Source: Bradyrhizobium sp. cir1 (GTDB lineage: Bacteria; Pseudomonadota; Alphaproteobacteria; Rhizobiales; Xanthobacteraceae). Taken from it: DNA of 64,000 bases. The position numbers were made by a program, and so were the translations under genes. Below are positions 19,075-28,695 of this stretch, one piece after another. Below the pieces are notes generated by a model. It had not been told where the DNA came from and searched no databases. It saw only the letters and a list, made by a program, of their open reading frames with translations. The stretch's first letter is position 1. Each line of letters starts with the position of its first letter. The stretch spans positions 310,001 through 374,000 of the forward strand of contig NZ_JACIHE010000003.1 in assembly GCF_014198245.1 (NCBI RefSeq). The letters run 5' to 3'.

Positions 19075-20010
19075 ATGCTGATTGCCTGCGGCGATGCGCT
19101 AATCGATTTCGTACCGACGCGAAACGCTGAGGGACGCGAGGCGGTGATGCCCGCGGTCGGCGGCTCCTGCCTGAATGTCGCGATCGGCATGGCGCGGCTG
19201 GGCGCGCCGACCGGCTTCGTCGGCGGCATCTCGACCGACCTGTTCGGACGGATGATCGCAGACCACGCGACCGCCTCGAACGTCGGCCTGGATCTCGCCA
19301 CCCGCAGCGACCACCAGACCACGCTCGCCTTTGTCCGCATCGTCGCCGGCGAGTCGCATTATGCCTTCTACGATGCCGAGACCGCGACGCGGAGCTGGAC
19401 CTACCGGCGCGGGACAATTTCCTTCGATAAGGTCGAGGCCGTCCATGTCGGCTCCACCACGCTGGTCAACGACAAGGGCGCCGCCGAGACCAAGGCCCTG
19501 ATCGCGGACGCACGGGCGTCGTCGACGATCTCGTTCGATCCGAACTGCCGCCCCAATCTGGTCAAGGACAAGCCGGCCTATCTCGCGCGCATGGCCGAGT
19601 TTGCGGGAGGCGCCGATCTCATCAAGATGTCGGATGTCGATTTCACCTATCTCTTCGGCGACGAACCGTATCAGCAGCGGGCGAGCACATTGCTCGAGCA
19701 GGGCACGAGTCTCGTCGTCATCACCCGCGGCAACAACGGTGCCGTCGCCTGGCACGGGGCCACAGGGCAGATTGAAGTGCAAGCACCAAAGGTCGAGGTC
19801 GCCGATACCATCGGCGCCGGCGACAGCTTTCAGGCCGCGCTGCTGTTCGCCCTGTACAAGCAAGGCCGCATCGCCCGGCAGCGGCTCAAGGACATCAATG
19901 CCGACGAGCTCCGCCGCGCGCTGTCCTTTGCCGCCAATTGCGCCGGCCTGACCTGCACCCGTCCGGGCGCCGATCCCCCCTGGAGCCACGAGATCGGCTG
20001 GAGCCCGTAG
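19075..20010 (+). CDS. PfkB-family carbohydrate kinase (fructokinase-like)
   Basis: A 311-residue ribokinase/fructokinase family member. The N-terminal glycine motif GGSCLNVAIGMARLG is near 24-38, and the C-terminal signature DTIGAGDSF with the catalytic aspartate is near 244-252. It likely phosphorylates fructose made from sorbitol or mannitol. It is last in the polyol operon, and its stop is only 3 bases from the end of the convergent LysR gene, with no clear terminator between them. A second kinase in the operon suggests that two kinds of ketose product are handled. Confidence 0.88.
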   Translation: MLIACGDALIDFVPTRNAEGREAVMPAVGGSCLNVAIGMARLGAPTGFVGGISTDLFGRMIADHATASNVGLDLATRSDHQTTLAFVRIVAGESHYAFYDAETATRSWTYRRGTISFDKVEAVHVGSTTLVNDKGAAETKALIADARASSTISFDPNCRPNLVKDKPAYLARMAEFAGGADLIKMSDVDFTYLFGDEPYQQRASTLLEQGTSLVVITRGNNGAVAWHGATGQIEVQAPKVEVADTIGAGDSFQAALLFALYKQGRIARQRLKDINADELRRALSFAANCAGLTCTRPGADPPWSHEIGWSP

Positions 20011-20013
20011 CCG

Positions 20014-20907
20014 TCACAACGCCGCCACGACCTTCTCGGCGCATTTGAGGAAGGTGCGGATCAGCGGGCTGTGCGAGTCCCGCCGCCAGCAGACCGCGAT
20101 GTCGAGGGAGTCTGCGGCATCGCGCAGCGGCCTGAACACGATGCCGCGCGGCGCGCCGAGCTGCGCGCAGGCGGGCAGGATGGCAAAACCTTCACCTGCA
20201 AGAACCAGGCTCATCGCCGAATGCACCGTCTCCACCCGGCTCGCGATCGGCATCACCACCTGGTGCCGGCGCAGCAGCGCCACGACCGCGGACGAGGCGG
20301 GGCCATGGTCCGGGTGCGGGAGTGCGATCAGCGGACGGCCCTGCAATTTCGCCATAGGCACGGAGCTCAGCCGGGCGAGCGGCGAGCGGATCGGCATGGC
20401 CAGCATGAAGGGCTGCGCACCGATCCGCGCCAGCTGGATTTCGGGATGGTTGATCGCCGGCATGCACAGCGCGACCGTGACGCTGCGGTCGAGCAGCCGG
20501 GCCTCGCGCGTCGAGGCGCTGAGCTCGGCGAACTCGAGGTCGACGCCTGGAACGGAGCGGCGCAGCTCCGGGATGAGCCGCGGCAGGATCGCATTGGCCA
20601 GCACGAACATGTAGCCGACCGACAGCCGCCCGCGCCGCCCCGAGGCAACCGCGCGCGCGGCCTCGATGCCGTCGGCCGCCAGCGCCAGCGCTTCGCTGGC
20701 GCGCACCAGCAGCGCCTGGCCCGCCTCGGTCAGGTCCATGCCGCGGGTGCCGCGGCGGAACAGCGGAGCGCCGACCTCGGCCTCGAGCTTGCGGATTTGT
20801 ACCGAGAGCGGCGGCTGCGCCATGCGCAGCCGCTCGGCGGCCTTGCCGACGCTGCGCGCCTCTGCCACGGCGACGAAATAGCGGAGCCGGCGGAGATCCA
20901 TTGGCAT
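20014..20907 (-). CDS. LysR-family transcriptional regulator
   Basis: A 297-residue regulator. The N-terminal winged helix MDLRRLRYFVAVAEARSVGK through PPLSVQIRKLEAEVGAPLF (about residues 3-50) is followed by the LysR substrate-binding domain. The start at 20907 begins MPMDLRRL; a longer reading would extend into the divergent promoter. It is transcribed away from the amidase and peptide-transporter operon and probably controls it. An ATAC-N7-GTAT dyad overlaps its own start. Confidence 0.9.
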   Translation of the reverse strand: MPMDLRRLRYFVAVAEARSVGKAAERLRMAQPPLSVQIRKLEAEVGAPLFRRGTRGMDLTEAGQALLVRASEALALAADGIEAARAVASGRRGRLSVGYMFVLANAILPRLIPELRRSVPGVDLEFAELSASTREARLLDRSVTVALCMPAINHPEIQLARIGAQPFMLAMPIRSPLARLSSVPMAKLQGRPLIALPHPDHGPASSAVVALLRRHQVVMPIASRVETVHSAMSLVLAGEGFAILPACAQLGAPRGIVFRPLRDAADSLDIAVCWRRDSHSPLIRTFLKCAEKVVAAL

Positions 20908-20945
20908 ACCGAAAACGTATGGGTTGGCGACCAAAATCGTATTGG
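20906..20945. promoter_or_regulatory. Candidate LysR binding region between the regulator and the amidase gene
   Basis: ATAC (20906-20909) and GTAT (20917-20920) form a T-N11-A dyad typical of LysR sites, overlapping the regulator start codon. Near-direct repeats AAAACGTATGGG (20912-20923) and AAAATCGTATTGG (20933-20945) add a second possible half-site towards the amidase promoter. Confidence 0.4.
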
Positions 20946-21017
20946 ACGGCGAGTTAACAAAACTGTCATTCTCGCTGTCAATGCCTGCCAACGGTGGCCG
21001 GCTTTTCGGAGCGTGAT

Positions 21018-22445
21018 GTGACGATGAACGGCGATCCCTGTCTCCTGTCCGCAACCGAGCTGCGCGGCCTGATTGCCGCAAGGAAGATTTCCCCCGTCGA
21101 GATCGTCAGCGCCGTGCTCGCCCGCGCCGAGGTGCTGCAGCCCGAACTCAACTGCTTCATCACGCTCTGCGGCGACGAGGCGATGGCGCAAGCGCGCGTG
21201 GCCGAGCGCAAGGTGATGGCCGGTGAGCCGCTCGGCCTGCTGCACGGCATCCCCGTGACCGTCAAGGACATCGTCAACACCAAGGGCGTCAAGACCACTT
21301 TCGGCGCCGTTCCCTACAAGGACAATGTGCCGGCCGAGGATGCCGTCGCGGTGGCGCGGCTGCGCAGCGCGGGCGCGATCCTGATCGGCAAGACCACGAC
21401 GCCGGAATTCGGCAGCAAGTGCCTGACGGATTCGCCGCTGTTCGGCCGCACCCGCAATGCCTGGGACGCCTGCCGCTCCTCCGGCGGCTCCAGCGGCGGC
21501 GCGGCGGTGGCGGTGGCGAGCGGCATCGCGCCGCTGGCGATTGGGACCGACGGCGGCGGCTCGACCCGTATTCCCGCCGCCTGCAACGGCGTGGTCGGCC
21601 TGAAGCAGAGCAATGGCGTGATACCGCACAGCCAGGCCCTCGACGTCTTCGGCAACCAGACCTATGTCACACCGACCACCCGCACCGTCGCCGACACCGC
21701 GCTGATGATGCAGGCGATGGCCGGCGAGGACCCTGTCGATCCCTGGTCGATCGGCGTACCCGTGCCCGACTTCATCGGCACCGCCGGCCCGCGCGGCGAT
21801 CTGCGCGGGTTGCGAATCCTGTACTGTTTGACGCCGCCGGGCCGCCCCGTCTCCGCCGAGGTCGCCGCCAATTTCAAGGCGAGCCTCGACCGGCTGGCCG
21901 GCCTGGGCGCCGAGCTCGAGGAATTCTCCGGCGAGGGCTTTGACATCGAGCCGATCTGGCGCGCCATCAACCACACCGTCTGGCGCACGCGTTTTGCCAA
22001 GCTCGCGGCCGAGCACGGCGACGAGCTGAGCGAGGCCTTCCTCAAGCAGCTCGCGCTCGCCACCGAGGTCAGCGGCGTCGACTACCAGGAGGCGATGTTC
22101 GCGCGCACCGCGCTGTTCCGTCGCGTGCAATCCCTGCTTGCGCGCGGGCACTTTTTGGCGATGCCGACGCTCACCCGCACGGCGCTGCCGATCAAGCAGG
22201 ATCTGTTCGGCAGCATCGAGATCGACGGCCGGCATTTCGACAGCGTCCGGCCAAACTGGTTCCCCTGGACCATGCCGTTCAACATGACCGGGCATCCCGC
22301 CGTCAGCCTTCCCTCAGGCTTTGCCCGCGACGGGCTGCCGATCGGGCTTCAGCTGGTCGGCCGCTTCCGGGCCGACGCCGAATTGCTGCGCGTCAGCGCG
22401 CTGTTCGAGGCATCGAGCGACCTTCTGTCCCGTTGGCCGGGCTGA
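21018..22445 (+). CDS. Amidase signature-family enzyme
   Basis: A 475-residue amidase with the Ser-Ser-Lys catalytic arrangement: lysine in GIPVTVKDIVN (about 83), the serine-rich SSGGSSGG (about 154-161) and GTDGGGSTRIPA (about 182-193). It hydrolyses a carboxylic amide in the cytoplasm. GTG at 21018 has the best-spaced GGAG (21008-21011); ATG at 21024 and GTG at 20994 are alternatives. It leads a cluster with a complete peptide-type ABC importer, so it likely cleaves the imported amide. A LysR gene lies divergently upstream. Confidence 0.87.
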   Translation: MTMNGDPCLLSATELRGLIAARKISPVEIVSAVLARAEVLQPELNCFITLCGDEAMAQARVAERKVMAGEPLGLLHGIPVTVKDIVNTKGVKTTFGAVPYKDNVPAEDAVAVARLRSAGAILIGKTTTPEFGSKCLTDSPLFGRTRNAWDACRSSGGSSGGAAVAVASGIAPLAIGTDGGGSTRIPAACNGVVGLKQSNGVIPHSQALDVFGNQTYVTPTTRTVADTALMMQAMAGEDPVDPWSIGVPVPDFIGTAGPRGDLRGLRILYCLTPPGRPVSAEVAANFKASLDRLAGLGAELEEFSGEGFDIEPIWRAINHTVWRTRFAKLAAEHGDELSEAFLKQLALATEVSGVDYQEAMFARTALFRRVQSLLARGHFLAMPTLTRTALPIKQDLFGSIEIDGRHFDSVRPNWFPWTMPFNMTGHPAVSLPSGFARDGLPIGLQLVGRFRADAELLRVSALFEASSDLLSRWPG

Positions 22446-22529
22446 GGAAATGGGCATGCAGCAAAGCCCTTGCCTCCGCCGTCCGGACATGTTGATCGTG
22501 CCGCGGATGAGCCCTGAAGCCGAGCGCGC

Positions 22530-23480
22530 ATGAGCGTATTTGTCCTCCGACGTCTGGTGACCCTGCTGGCGACGCTGGTCGGCGCATCGCTGATCATATT
22601 CCTGGTGCTCGATGCGCTGCCGGGCAATGCCGCGCAGATGCTGATGGGCGCCGACGCCTCGCCGGACGCGGTGCGCGCGCTCACCGTCAAGCTCGGCCTC
22701 GACCAGCCGCTGGCGGTTCGCTACCTGCAATGGATCAAGGGCCTCCTCATTGGCGATCTCGGCAATTCCTATGTCTATGGCACGCCGGTCGCCAGCCTGA
22801 TCGCGGAGAGGCTGGTGCTGACCATTCCGCTCGCGATCATGTCGATGGCGATCACGGTGACGCTGGCGCTCTCGGCCGGCATCTACACCGCCGCCAACCA
22901 CAACAAGCTCGGCGACGTCGGCGTGATGTCGCTGACGCAAGTGGGCATCGCGTTGCCGAATTTCTGGTTCGCGATCCTGCTGGTCCTGTTGTTCGCGGTG
23001 CGGCTGCAATGGCTTTCGGCGGGCGGCTTCGCCGGCTGGGAGGACGGCATCTGGCTCGGGGTCAAGTCGCTGCTGCTCCCGGCAATCTCGCTCGCGGTGG
23101 TGCAGGCGGCGATCCTCGCCCGCGTCACGCGCTCGGCCGTGCTCGAAGTGCTGCGCGAAGATTTCGTCCGCACCGCCCGCGCGAAGGGGCTCGGCAAGCG
23201 GGAGGTGCTGTGGAGCCACGTGCTGCGCAACGCCATGATCCCCGTGATGACGGTGATGGGCCTGCAATTCGCCAATCTGCTCGCCGGCACCATCGTGATC
23301 GAGAACGTGTTCTATCTGCCGGGCCTCGGCCGGCTGATCTTCCAGTCGATCGCCAACCGCGACCTGATCGTGGTGCGCAATTGCGTGATGCTGCTGGCGA
23401 CCATGGTCGTCATCGTCAACTTCGTCGTCGACGTGCTCTATGCCTTCATCGATCCCCGCATCAAGGTGCACGACCTGTGA
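22530..23480 (+). CDS. Peptide/nickel-type ABC transporter permease (DppB-like)
   Basis: A 316-residue permease of the DppB/OppB family. The N-terminus VFVLRRLVTLLATLVGASLIIF is the typical first helix, followed by the periplasmic LGLDQPLAVRYL segment and the EAA-type loop containing DFVRTARAKGLGKREVLW near 211-228. It overlaps the next permease by 4 bases. The 84-base gap after the amidase gene shows no strong terminator, so one operon is likely. Confidence 0.9.
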   Translation: MSVFVLRRLVTLLATLVGASLIIFLVLDALPGNAAQMLMGADASPDAVRALTVKLGLDQPLAVRYLQWIKGLLIGDLGNSYVYGTPVASLIAERLVLTIPLAIMSMAITVTLALSAGIYTAANHNKLGDVGVMSLTQVGIALPNFWFAILLVLLFAVRLQWLSAGGFAGWEDGIWLGVKSLLLPAISLAVVQAAILARVTRSAVLEVLREDFVRTARAKGLGKREVLWSHVLRNAMIPVMTVMGLQFANLLAGTIVIENVFYLPGLGRLIFQSIANRDLIVVRNCVMLLATMVVIVNFVVDVLYAFIDPRIKVHDL

Positions 23481-24370
23481 GCGCGCCCGTGACCACTTCC
23501 ATTAACGCACCCGTCGCGACGCGCCGTCTGCCGGCCAAGACCTTCTGGGGCCGCGCGCTGCGCCATCGCAGTTTTGTCTTGGGCGGCGCGCTCAGCCTGC
23601 TGGTGCTTGCCTCGGCGCTGCTGTCGCTGGTGTGGACGCCGTGGTCGCCTTACGAGATCGACATCGCCTCGAAACTCCGGCCGCCCTCGGCGGAGCACTG
23701 GCTCGGCACCGATTCCTTCGGCCGCGATATCGTCTCGCTGCTGCTCGCCGGCGCCCGCTCCACCATCATGGTCGGCATCATCGCGGTCAGCATCGGTCTC
23801 ACCTTCGGCGTCTGCCTCGGCCTGATCGCCTCGGCCAGGCGGAGCTGGACCGAAGAGATCATCATGCGCTTCTCCGATTTCACCTTCGCCTTTCCGGCCG
23901 TGCTGTCCGCGATCATGCTCGCCGCGGTCGTCGGACCCGGCATGGTGACCTCGATCGTCGCAATCGGCATCTTTCAGATCCCGACATTGACCCGGCTGAC
24001 GCGCGGCTCGGCCAACGCGATCTGGGCGCGCGAATTCGTGCTGGCGGCGCGCGCCTCGGGGAAAGGAAAATTCCGCATCACCATCGAGCACGTGCTGCCC
24101 AACATCCTGTCGATCCTGATCGTGCAGGTGACCATCCAGTTTGCGCTCGCCATTCTCGCGGAGGCCGCCTTGTCCTATCTCGGCCTCGGCACCCAGCCGC
24201 CGCAGCCGTCCTGGGGCCGGATGCTGAACGACGCGCAGACGCTGCTGTTCCAGTCGCCGATGCTCGCGGTCTATCCGGGCGCGGCGATTGCCGTCGCCGT
24301 GCTCGGCCTCAATCTGCTCGGCGACGGATTGCGCGACCTGCTCGATCCCCGTCTGGCGCGGGAGCGATGA
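23477..24370 (+). CDS. Peptide/nickel-type ABC transporter permease (DppC-like)
   Basis: A 297-residue permease starting at a GTG that overlaps the dppB-like stop. It has the DppC-type N-terminal cytoplasmic extension, the LGTDSFGRDIVSLLLAGAR motif near residues 75-94 and the loop around EFVLAARASGKGKFRI near 190-205. It pairs with the preceding permease. The stop overlaps the next ATPase gene by 4 bases. Confidence 0.9.
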   Translation: MSAPVTTSINAPVATRRLPAKTFWGRALRHRSFVLGGALSLLVLASALLSLVWTPWSPYEIDIASKLRPPSAEHWLGTDSFGRDIVSLLLAGARSTIMVGIIAVSIGLTFGVCLGLIASARRSWTEEIIMRFSDFTFAFPAVLSAIMLAAVVGPGMVTSIVAIGIFQIPTLTRLTRGSANAIWAREFVLAARASGKGKFRITIEHVLPNILSILIVQVTIQFALAILAEAALSYLGLGTQPPQPSWGRMLNDAQTLLFQSPMLAVYPGAAIAVAVLGLNLLGDGLRDLLDPRLARER

Positions 24371-25386
24371 CGATGGCTGAGCGCTCCGACATGCCGCTGA
24401 TCGAGGTCGAAAATCTCGGCGTCCGCCTCAACACCAGCCGCGGGCCGGCGCAGGCCGTGCGCGGCGTCAGCTTCTCCCTCAAGCGCGGCGAGACGCTCGG
24501 GCTCGTCGGCGAGTCCGGCTGCGGCAAGTCGGTTACCGCAATGTCGCTGATGGGCCTGTTGCCGGATAGCGCCGTGGTCTCGGGCAGCATCAAGCTCGAC
24601 GGCAACGAGCTCGCCGGCTTGCCGGATTCCGACTACTGCCGCCTGCGCGGCAACCGCATCAGCATGATCTTCCAGGAGCCGATGACCGCGCTCAATCCGA
24701 TGCACACGATTGGCAACCAGGTCGCCGAGCCGCTGCGGCGTCACAAGAAATACTCGGCGGCGCAGGCGCGCAAAGAGACGATCGCCTTGCTCGACCGCGT
24801 CGGGCTGCCCGACCCGGCGCGGCGTGTCGATGCCTATCCGCACCAGTTCTCCGGCGGCCAGCGCCAGCGCATCACCATTGCCATGGCGCTCGCCTGCGAG
24901 CCGGATCTCTTGATCGCGGACGAGCCGACCACTGCGCTCGACGTCACCATTCAGGGCCAGATCCTCGACCTCATCGCCGATCTCGTCGAGGAGCGTGGCA
25001 TGTCGATGATCCTGATCTCGCACGATCTCGGCGTCATCGCCGAGAACGTCCAGCGCATGATGGTGATGTATGGCGGCACCGTGGTCGAGAGCGGGCCGAC
25101 CGACGAGGTGTTCCGCCGCATGGGCCATCCCTATACGCAGGGCCTGTTCCGCGCCCGGCCGAAGCTCGGCGCGCGCAAGGGGACGCGGCTGAAGACGATC
25201 TCGGGCACGGTGCCGGAGCTCGCGGACCTTCCGGCCGGCTGCACGTTCTCGGAACGATGTCCGCTCGTGATCGATGCGTGCCGCGCCGCGCTGCCGCCGA
25301 TGGTCGACGTCGGGCCCGGCCATTTCGTGCGCTGCATCCGAACGGATGTCTCGATGGCTGCGAATGTCGGAGCGCTGTCCGCATGA
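24367..25386 (+). CDS. Peptide-type ABC transporter ATP-binding protein (DppD-like)
   Basis: A 339-residue ATPase with Walker A GESGCGKS, signature FSGGQRQR, Walker [13 protein letters not shown] and a C-terminal oligopeptide-transporter domain carrying cysteines in [15 protein letters not shown], which in relatives bind an iron-sulfur cluster. ATG at 24367 overlaps the permease stop; ATG at 24373 is also possible. It works with the following ATPase as a heterodimer. Confidence 0.9.
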   Translation: MTMAERSDMPLIEVENLGVRLNTSRGPAQAVRGVSFSLKRGETLGLVGESGCGKSVTAMSLMGLLPDSAVVSGSIKLDGNELAGLPDSDYCRLRGNRISMIFQEPMTALNPMHTIGNQVAEPLRRHKKYSAAQARKETIALLDRVGLPDPARRVDAYPHQFSGGQRQRITIAMALACEPDLLIADEPTTALDVTIQGQILDLIADLVEERGMSMILISHDLGVIAENVQRMMVMYGGTVVESGPTDEVFRRMGHPYTQGLFRARPKLGARKGTRLKTISGTVPELADLPAGCTFSERCPLVIDACRAALPPMVDVGPGHFVRCIRTDVSMAANVGALSA

Positions 25387-26387
25387 GCACGGCGCCGCTT
25401 CTTGATGTGAAGGATCTCGAGCAGCGCTACACGCTGCCGCGCGAGAGCCTGTTTCGTCCGCCCGGGCAGGTGCGCGCGCTCAATGGCGTCAGCGTGACGG
25501 TCGCGGCCGGCAAGAGCCTCGGCATCGTCGGCGAGTCCGGTTCGGGAAAGTCCACTTTTGCGCGCGTCGTGATGGCGCTGGAGCGGCCGACCTCGGGGCA
25601 GGTCGCGCTGCTCGGACGCGATCTCAACCGCATCTCCCCCGACGAGTTGCGCCGAGCCCGGCGCGATTTCCAGATGGTGTTCCAGGACCCCTACGGCTCG
25701 CTCGATCCGCGCCAGACCATCGCGCGCATCGTGGCCGAGCCGCTGACCGTGCTGGAAGGCGCCGACCGCACCACCTTCCGCGACCGCGTCGCCGCCGTGC
25801 TGCGCCAGGTCGGCCTGCGCGATGCCGACATGGACAAATATCCGCATGAGTTTTCCGGCGGCCAGCGCCAGCGTATCGCGATCGCGCGGGCGCTGATCAC
25901 CCAGCCGAAGCTGATCGTCGCCGACGAGCCGGTCTCCGCGCTCGACGTCTCCGTGCAGGCGCAGGTGCTCAACCTGATGCAGGACCTCCAGGAGCAGTTC
26001 GGCCTCAGCTACATCCTGATCAGCCATGATCTCGCCGTCGTCGACTATCTCTGCGACGAGGTCGCGGTGATGTATCTCGGCCGTATCGTCGAGCAGGGAC
26101 GCCCGGCGGACCTGTTCGAGCATTGTGCCCATCCCTATACAAGGGCGCTGCTGGACGCCGTGCCGCGGGCGCGCGCCGGCGGCGGCCGGCGCCGGCGCGG
26201 GGCCCAGGCGATCGCCTCGCAATCGGCGGCAGCCAGCGGGTGTCCCTATGTGGCGCGTTGTCCGCTTGCGGACCAGCATTGCCGCGAGGTCCTGCCTGAG
26301 CTACGCACGGTGGGCGAGGGGCACCTTGCCGCCTGTCACAAGGCGGAGGCCGTGATGGCGTTGCCGCTAGCCGCCATGGAAGGTTAG
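25383..26387 (+). CDS. Peptide-type ABC transporter ATP-binding protein (DppF-like)
   Basis: A 334-residue ATPase beginning [16 protein letters not shown] at the ATG overlapping the previous stop. Walker A is GESGSGKSTF, signature FSGGQRQR and Walker B LIVADEPVSALD. The C-terminal region again has a cysteine set (GCPYVARCPLADQHC). Overlapping ATPase genes of the D and F types are standard in Dpp/Opp importers. Confidence 0.9.
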   Translation: MSTAPLLDVKDLEQRYTLPRESLFRPPGQVRALNGVSVTVAAGKSLGIVGESGSGKSTFARVVMALERPTSGQVALLGRDLNRISPDELRRARRDFQMVFQDPYGSLDPRQTIARIVAEPLTVLEGADRTTFRDRVAAVLRQVGLRDADMDKYPHEFSGGQRQRIAIARALITQPKLIVADEPVSALDVSVQAQVLNLMQDLQEQFGLSYILISHDLAVVDYLCDEVAVMYLGRIVEQGRPADLFEHCAHPYTRALLDAVPRARAGGGRRRRGAQAIASQSAAASGCPYVARCPLADQHCREVLPELRTVGEGHLAACHKAEAVMALPLAAMEG

Positions 26388-26443
26388 TGTCCGGAGCAGG
26401 ATTGGCGTAGGCTTACGAAGACAGCAGGCTGGGGAGTTACGAG

Positions 26444-27940
26444 ATGTTCAGGAAACTATCGATCGTCGCATTTGCCGCCGCGCTCGTTGCAGCGCCGCTG
26501 CCGGTCCAGGCGCAGAGCAAGAAGGACAGCGTCGTCATGGCGATGGCGCTGGAGCCGCCGGGGCTCGATCCCACCAATGCCGCCGCGGCTGCGATTGCCG
26601 AGGTCACACTCTACAACATCTACGAGACGCTGACCAAGATCAACGAGGACGGCTCGGTCTCGCCGCTGCTGGCCGAGAGCTGGACCGCTTCGTCCGACCT
26701 GAAGACCTACACCTTCAAGCTGCGCAAGGGCGTCAAATTCCAGAACGGTGAGCCGTTCGACTCCGCTGCGGTGAAGTTCTCGTTCGAGCGCAATGCGGTG
26801 CCGACCAGCACCAACAAGGACAAGAGCCTGTTCCAGGCTTTCGAGAAGGTCGAGACGCCCGACGCCGACACCGTCGTGATCACAGTGAAGTATTCCGAGC
26901 CGAACCTGCCGTTCCTCCTTGGGCAGGCGAGCGGCTCGATCGTCGAGCCGAAGAGCGCAGCCACCAACGTCACGCAGCCCGTCGGCACCGGGCCTTATCA
27001 GTTAGGGGGCTGGGCCAAGGGCTCCTCGATCACCCTGACCAAATGGGCCGACTATCGCAACGCCGCGGCGATCAAACTTTCGAAGGTGACGATCCGCTTC
27101 ATCTCCGATCCCGCCGCGCAGGTGGCGGCGCTGCTGTCGGGCGACGTCGATGCATTCCCGCGCGTCGCCGCGGCGCGCGCCTTGCCCCAGTTTAAGTCCG
27201 ATCCGCGCTTTGCGGTGCTGGTCGGGGGCTCCAAGGCCAAGACCATCGTCGCATTCAACCAACGCAAGAAGCCGCTCGATGACGTCCGCGTTCGCCGCGC
27301 CATCATTGCCGCGATCGACCGCAAGGCCATGATCGACGGCGCCGTCGACGGTTTCGGTACGCCGATCGGCAGCTTCTACGTGCCGGGATCGCTCGGCTAT
27401 GTCGACACCACCGGCATTAACCCCTACGACCCCGAGAAGGCCAAGAAGCTGCTCGCGGAAGCGGGCGTCACCACGCCGCTCGAACTGTCGCTGAAGCTGC
27501 CGCCGCCGTCCTATGCGCGGCAGGGCGGCGAGATCGTCGCGGCCCAGCTCGCCAAGGTCGGCATCATCGCCAAGATCGAGAACGTCGAATGGGCGCAGTG
27601 GCTGTCGCAGGTGTTCGCCGGCAACGGTCCGCATAATTTTGACCTTACCATCGTCAGCCATGTCGAGCCGTTCGACCTCGTCAAGATCACCGAGCCCGAC
27701 TACTATCTCGGCTACAACAACGAGAAGTTCAACGCACTCTACAAGCAGATCGTCTCGACCCCGGACGAGGCGGCCCGCGCAAAGCTGCTCGGCGACGCCC
27801 AGCGCATGCTGGCCACCGACGCCGTCTCCGCCTACCTCTACCAGCCGCAGCTCATCACCATCACAGCCAAGAAGCTGAAGGGCATCTGGAAGGACGTCCC
27901 GCAATACGAGAACGATTTCTCGACCTGGTATTGGGAGTAG
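26444..27940 (+). CDS. Peptide-type ABC transporter substrate-binding protein (DppA-like, SBP family 5)
   Basis: A 498-residue periplasmic protein with a signal peptide ending VQAQ around residue 23. Family 5 landmarks are NIYETLTKINEDGSVSPLLA, YTFKLRKGVKFQNGEPFDSA and VGTGPYQLGGW. The gene follows the two ATPases after 56 bases, so the order is permease, permease, ATPase, ATPase, binding protein. The ligand is unknown; the adjacent amidase suggests an amide or small peptide. A palindromic repeat follows the stop. Confidence 0.9.
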   Translation: MFRKLSIVAFAAALVAAPLPVQAQSKKDSVVMAMALEPPGLDPTNAAAAAIAEVTLYNIYETLTKINEDGSVSPLLAESWTASSDLKTYTFKLRKGVKFQNGEPFDSAAVKFSFERNAVPTSTNKDKSLFQAFEKVETPDADTVVITVKYSEPNLPFLLGQASGSIVEPKSAATNVTQPVGTGPYQLGGWAKGSSITLTKWADYRNAAAIKLSKVTIRFISDPAAQVAALLSGDVDAFPRVAAARALPQFKSDPRFAVLVGGSKAKTIVAFNQRKKPLDDVRVRRAIIAAIDRKAMIDGAVDGFGTPIGSFYVPGSLGYVDTTGINPYDPEKAKKLLAEAGVTTPLELSLKLPPPSYARQGGEIVAAQLAKVGIIAKIENVEWAQWLSQVFAGNGPHNFDLTIVSHVEPFDLVKITEPDYYLGYNNEKFNALYKQIVSTPDEAARAKLLGDAQRMLATDAVSAYLYQPQLITITAKKLKGIWKDVPQYENDFSTWYWE

Positions 27941-27990
27941 GGGGCGGCGAGAGTGCGGTGCATATGACTCGTTGCTGCGGCCTGCGCACG

Positions 27991-28122
27991 CCTCGTCCTT
28001 CGAGACGGCGCTTACGCGCCTCCTCAGGATGAGGCTAATCAGCGTCAGTGCCCGTTGAAATTGCCGCCGCGCTCTCCGCCCTCATCCTGAGGGCCCGCCA
28101 TCGGCGGGCGTCTCGAAGGATG
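27991..28122. repeat. Palindromic intergenic repeat downstream of the peptide transporter
   Basis: CGTCCTTCGAGACG near 27994 is complemented by CGTCTCGAAGGATG near 28109, and CCTCAGGATGAGG near 28021 by CCCTCATCCTGAGGG near 28079, giving nested hairpins. CGCCGATGGCGGG-type pairing also occurs inside. It fills much of the 361-base gap 27941-28301 and may terminate the operon. Nothing coding was seen in the rest of the gap. Confidence 0.7.
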
Positions 28123-28301
28123 CGTTGTGGGCGAGCTATCCGCAACTCTCCTCTTCATACGCGATAGCCCTGCGCGCCTGTATCCCAATTCCCACACTCG
28201 CGCGCAAAACAGCATCCGTTTGTCGCTTTTCGCACAGACGGAAGAGGTCCGCTCCGTTCCAATTCCCAACAGTTAGAAGCGGCCGGTTGGGAGACGTGGG
28301 G

Positions 28302-28532
28302 ATGGCTCACTACCGAGCTTATCTTTTGGATCAGCACCGCCACGTTATCAGCGTGGCCAAATTGCAGTGTGCCGACGAGCAGGAAGCACGAGAACGTGCC
28401 GCGCAATTGGTCGATGTCAACGACGTCGAGCTATGGCAACTCGATCGCCGTATTGCGGTGTTTGAGGCCCCCACGAGCCGAACCCCGCAGGCGACTAGAA
28501 GGGAAAAGCCGCAACGCCCCAAGGACAAATGA
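28302..28532 (+). CDS. Conserved-type hypothetical protein, 76 residues
   Basis: Starts MAHYRAYLLDQHRHVIS at 28302 after a purine-rich GGGAGACGTGGGG. The N-terminal part looks like a compact alpha/beta unit (AYLLDQHRHVISVAKLQC, then a DEQEARERAAQLV helix and ELWQLDRRIAVFE strand). The basic C-terminus is probably disordered. Small proteins with this MAHYRAYLLD start are common in Bradyrhizobium, but no function is known to me. Upstream readings to 28125 enter the repeat and were rejected. Confidence 0.65.
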   Translation: MAHYRAYLLDQHRHVISVAKLQCADEQEARERAAQLVDVNDVELWQLDRRIAVFEAPTSRTPQATRREKPQRPKDK

Positions 28533-28681
28533 AGCAGCGCAGTGCGCGAATTTCGCGAGTTGAATTCGCGGAGACAACCCTTCGTCCGGCGGCCCCGCGC
28601 CGTCCGCGGATTTTTCCGGTCAGATGCTTCCGGTTCCTGTTGGGAACTTGCGTGATCAATTCTTCGCTGCGCGCTGGCCGC

Positions 28682-28695
28682 TTGATTTAGATCAA
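28682..28695. promoter_or_regulatory. Perfect FixK/FNR-type box upstream of the glycine-rich secreted protein
   Basis: TTGAT-TTAG-ATCAA is the full palindromic consensus of FNR/FixK-family sites. Its centre (28688.5) lies 118 bases before the ATG at 28807, so with usual spacing transcription would start near 28730. The 274-base gap 28533-28806 holds nothing else recognised. Confidence 0.65.
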
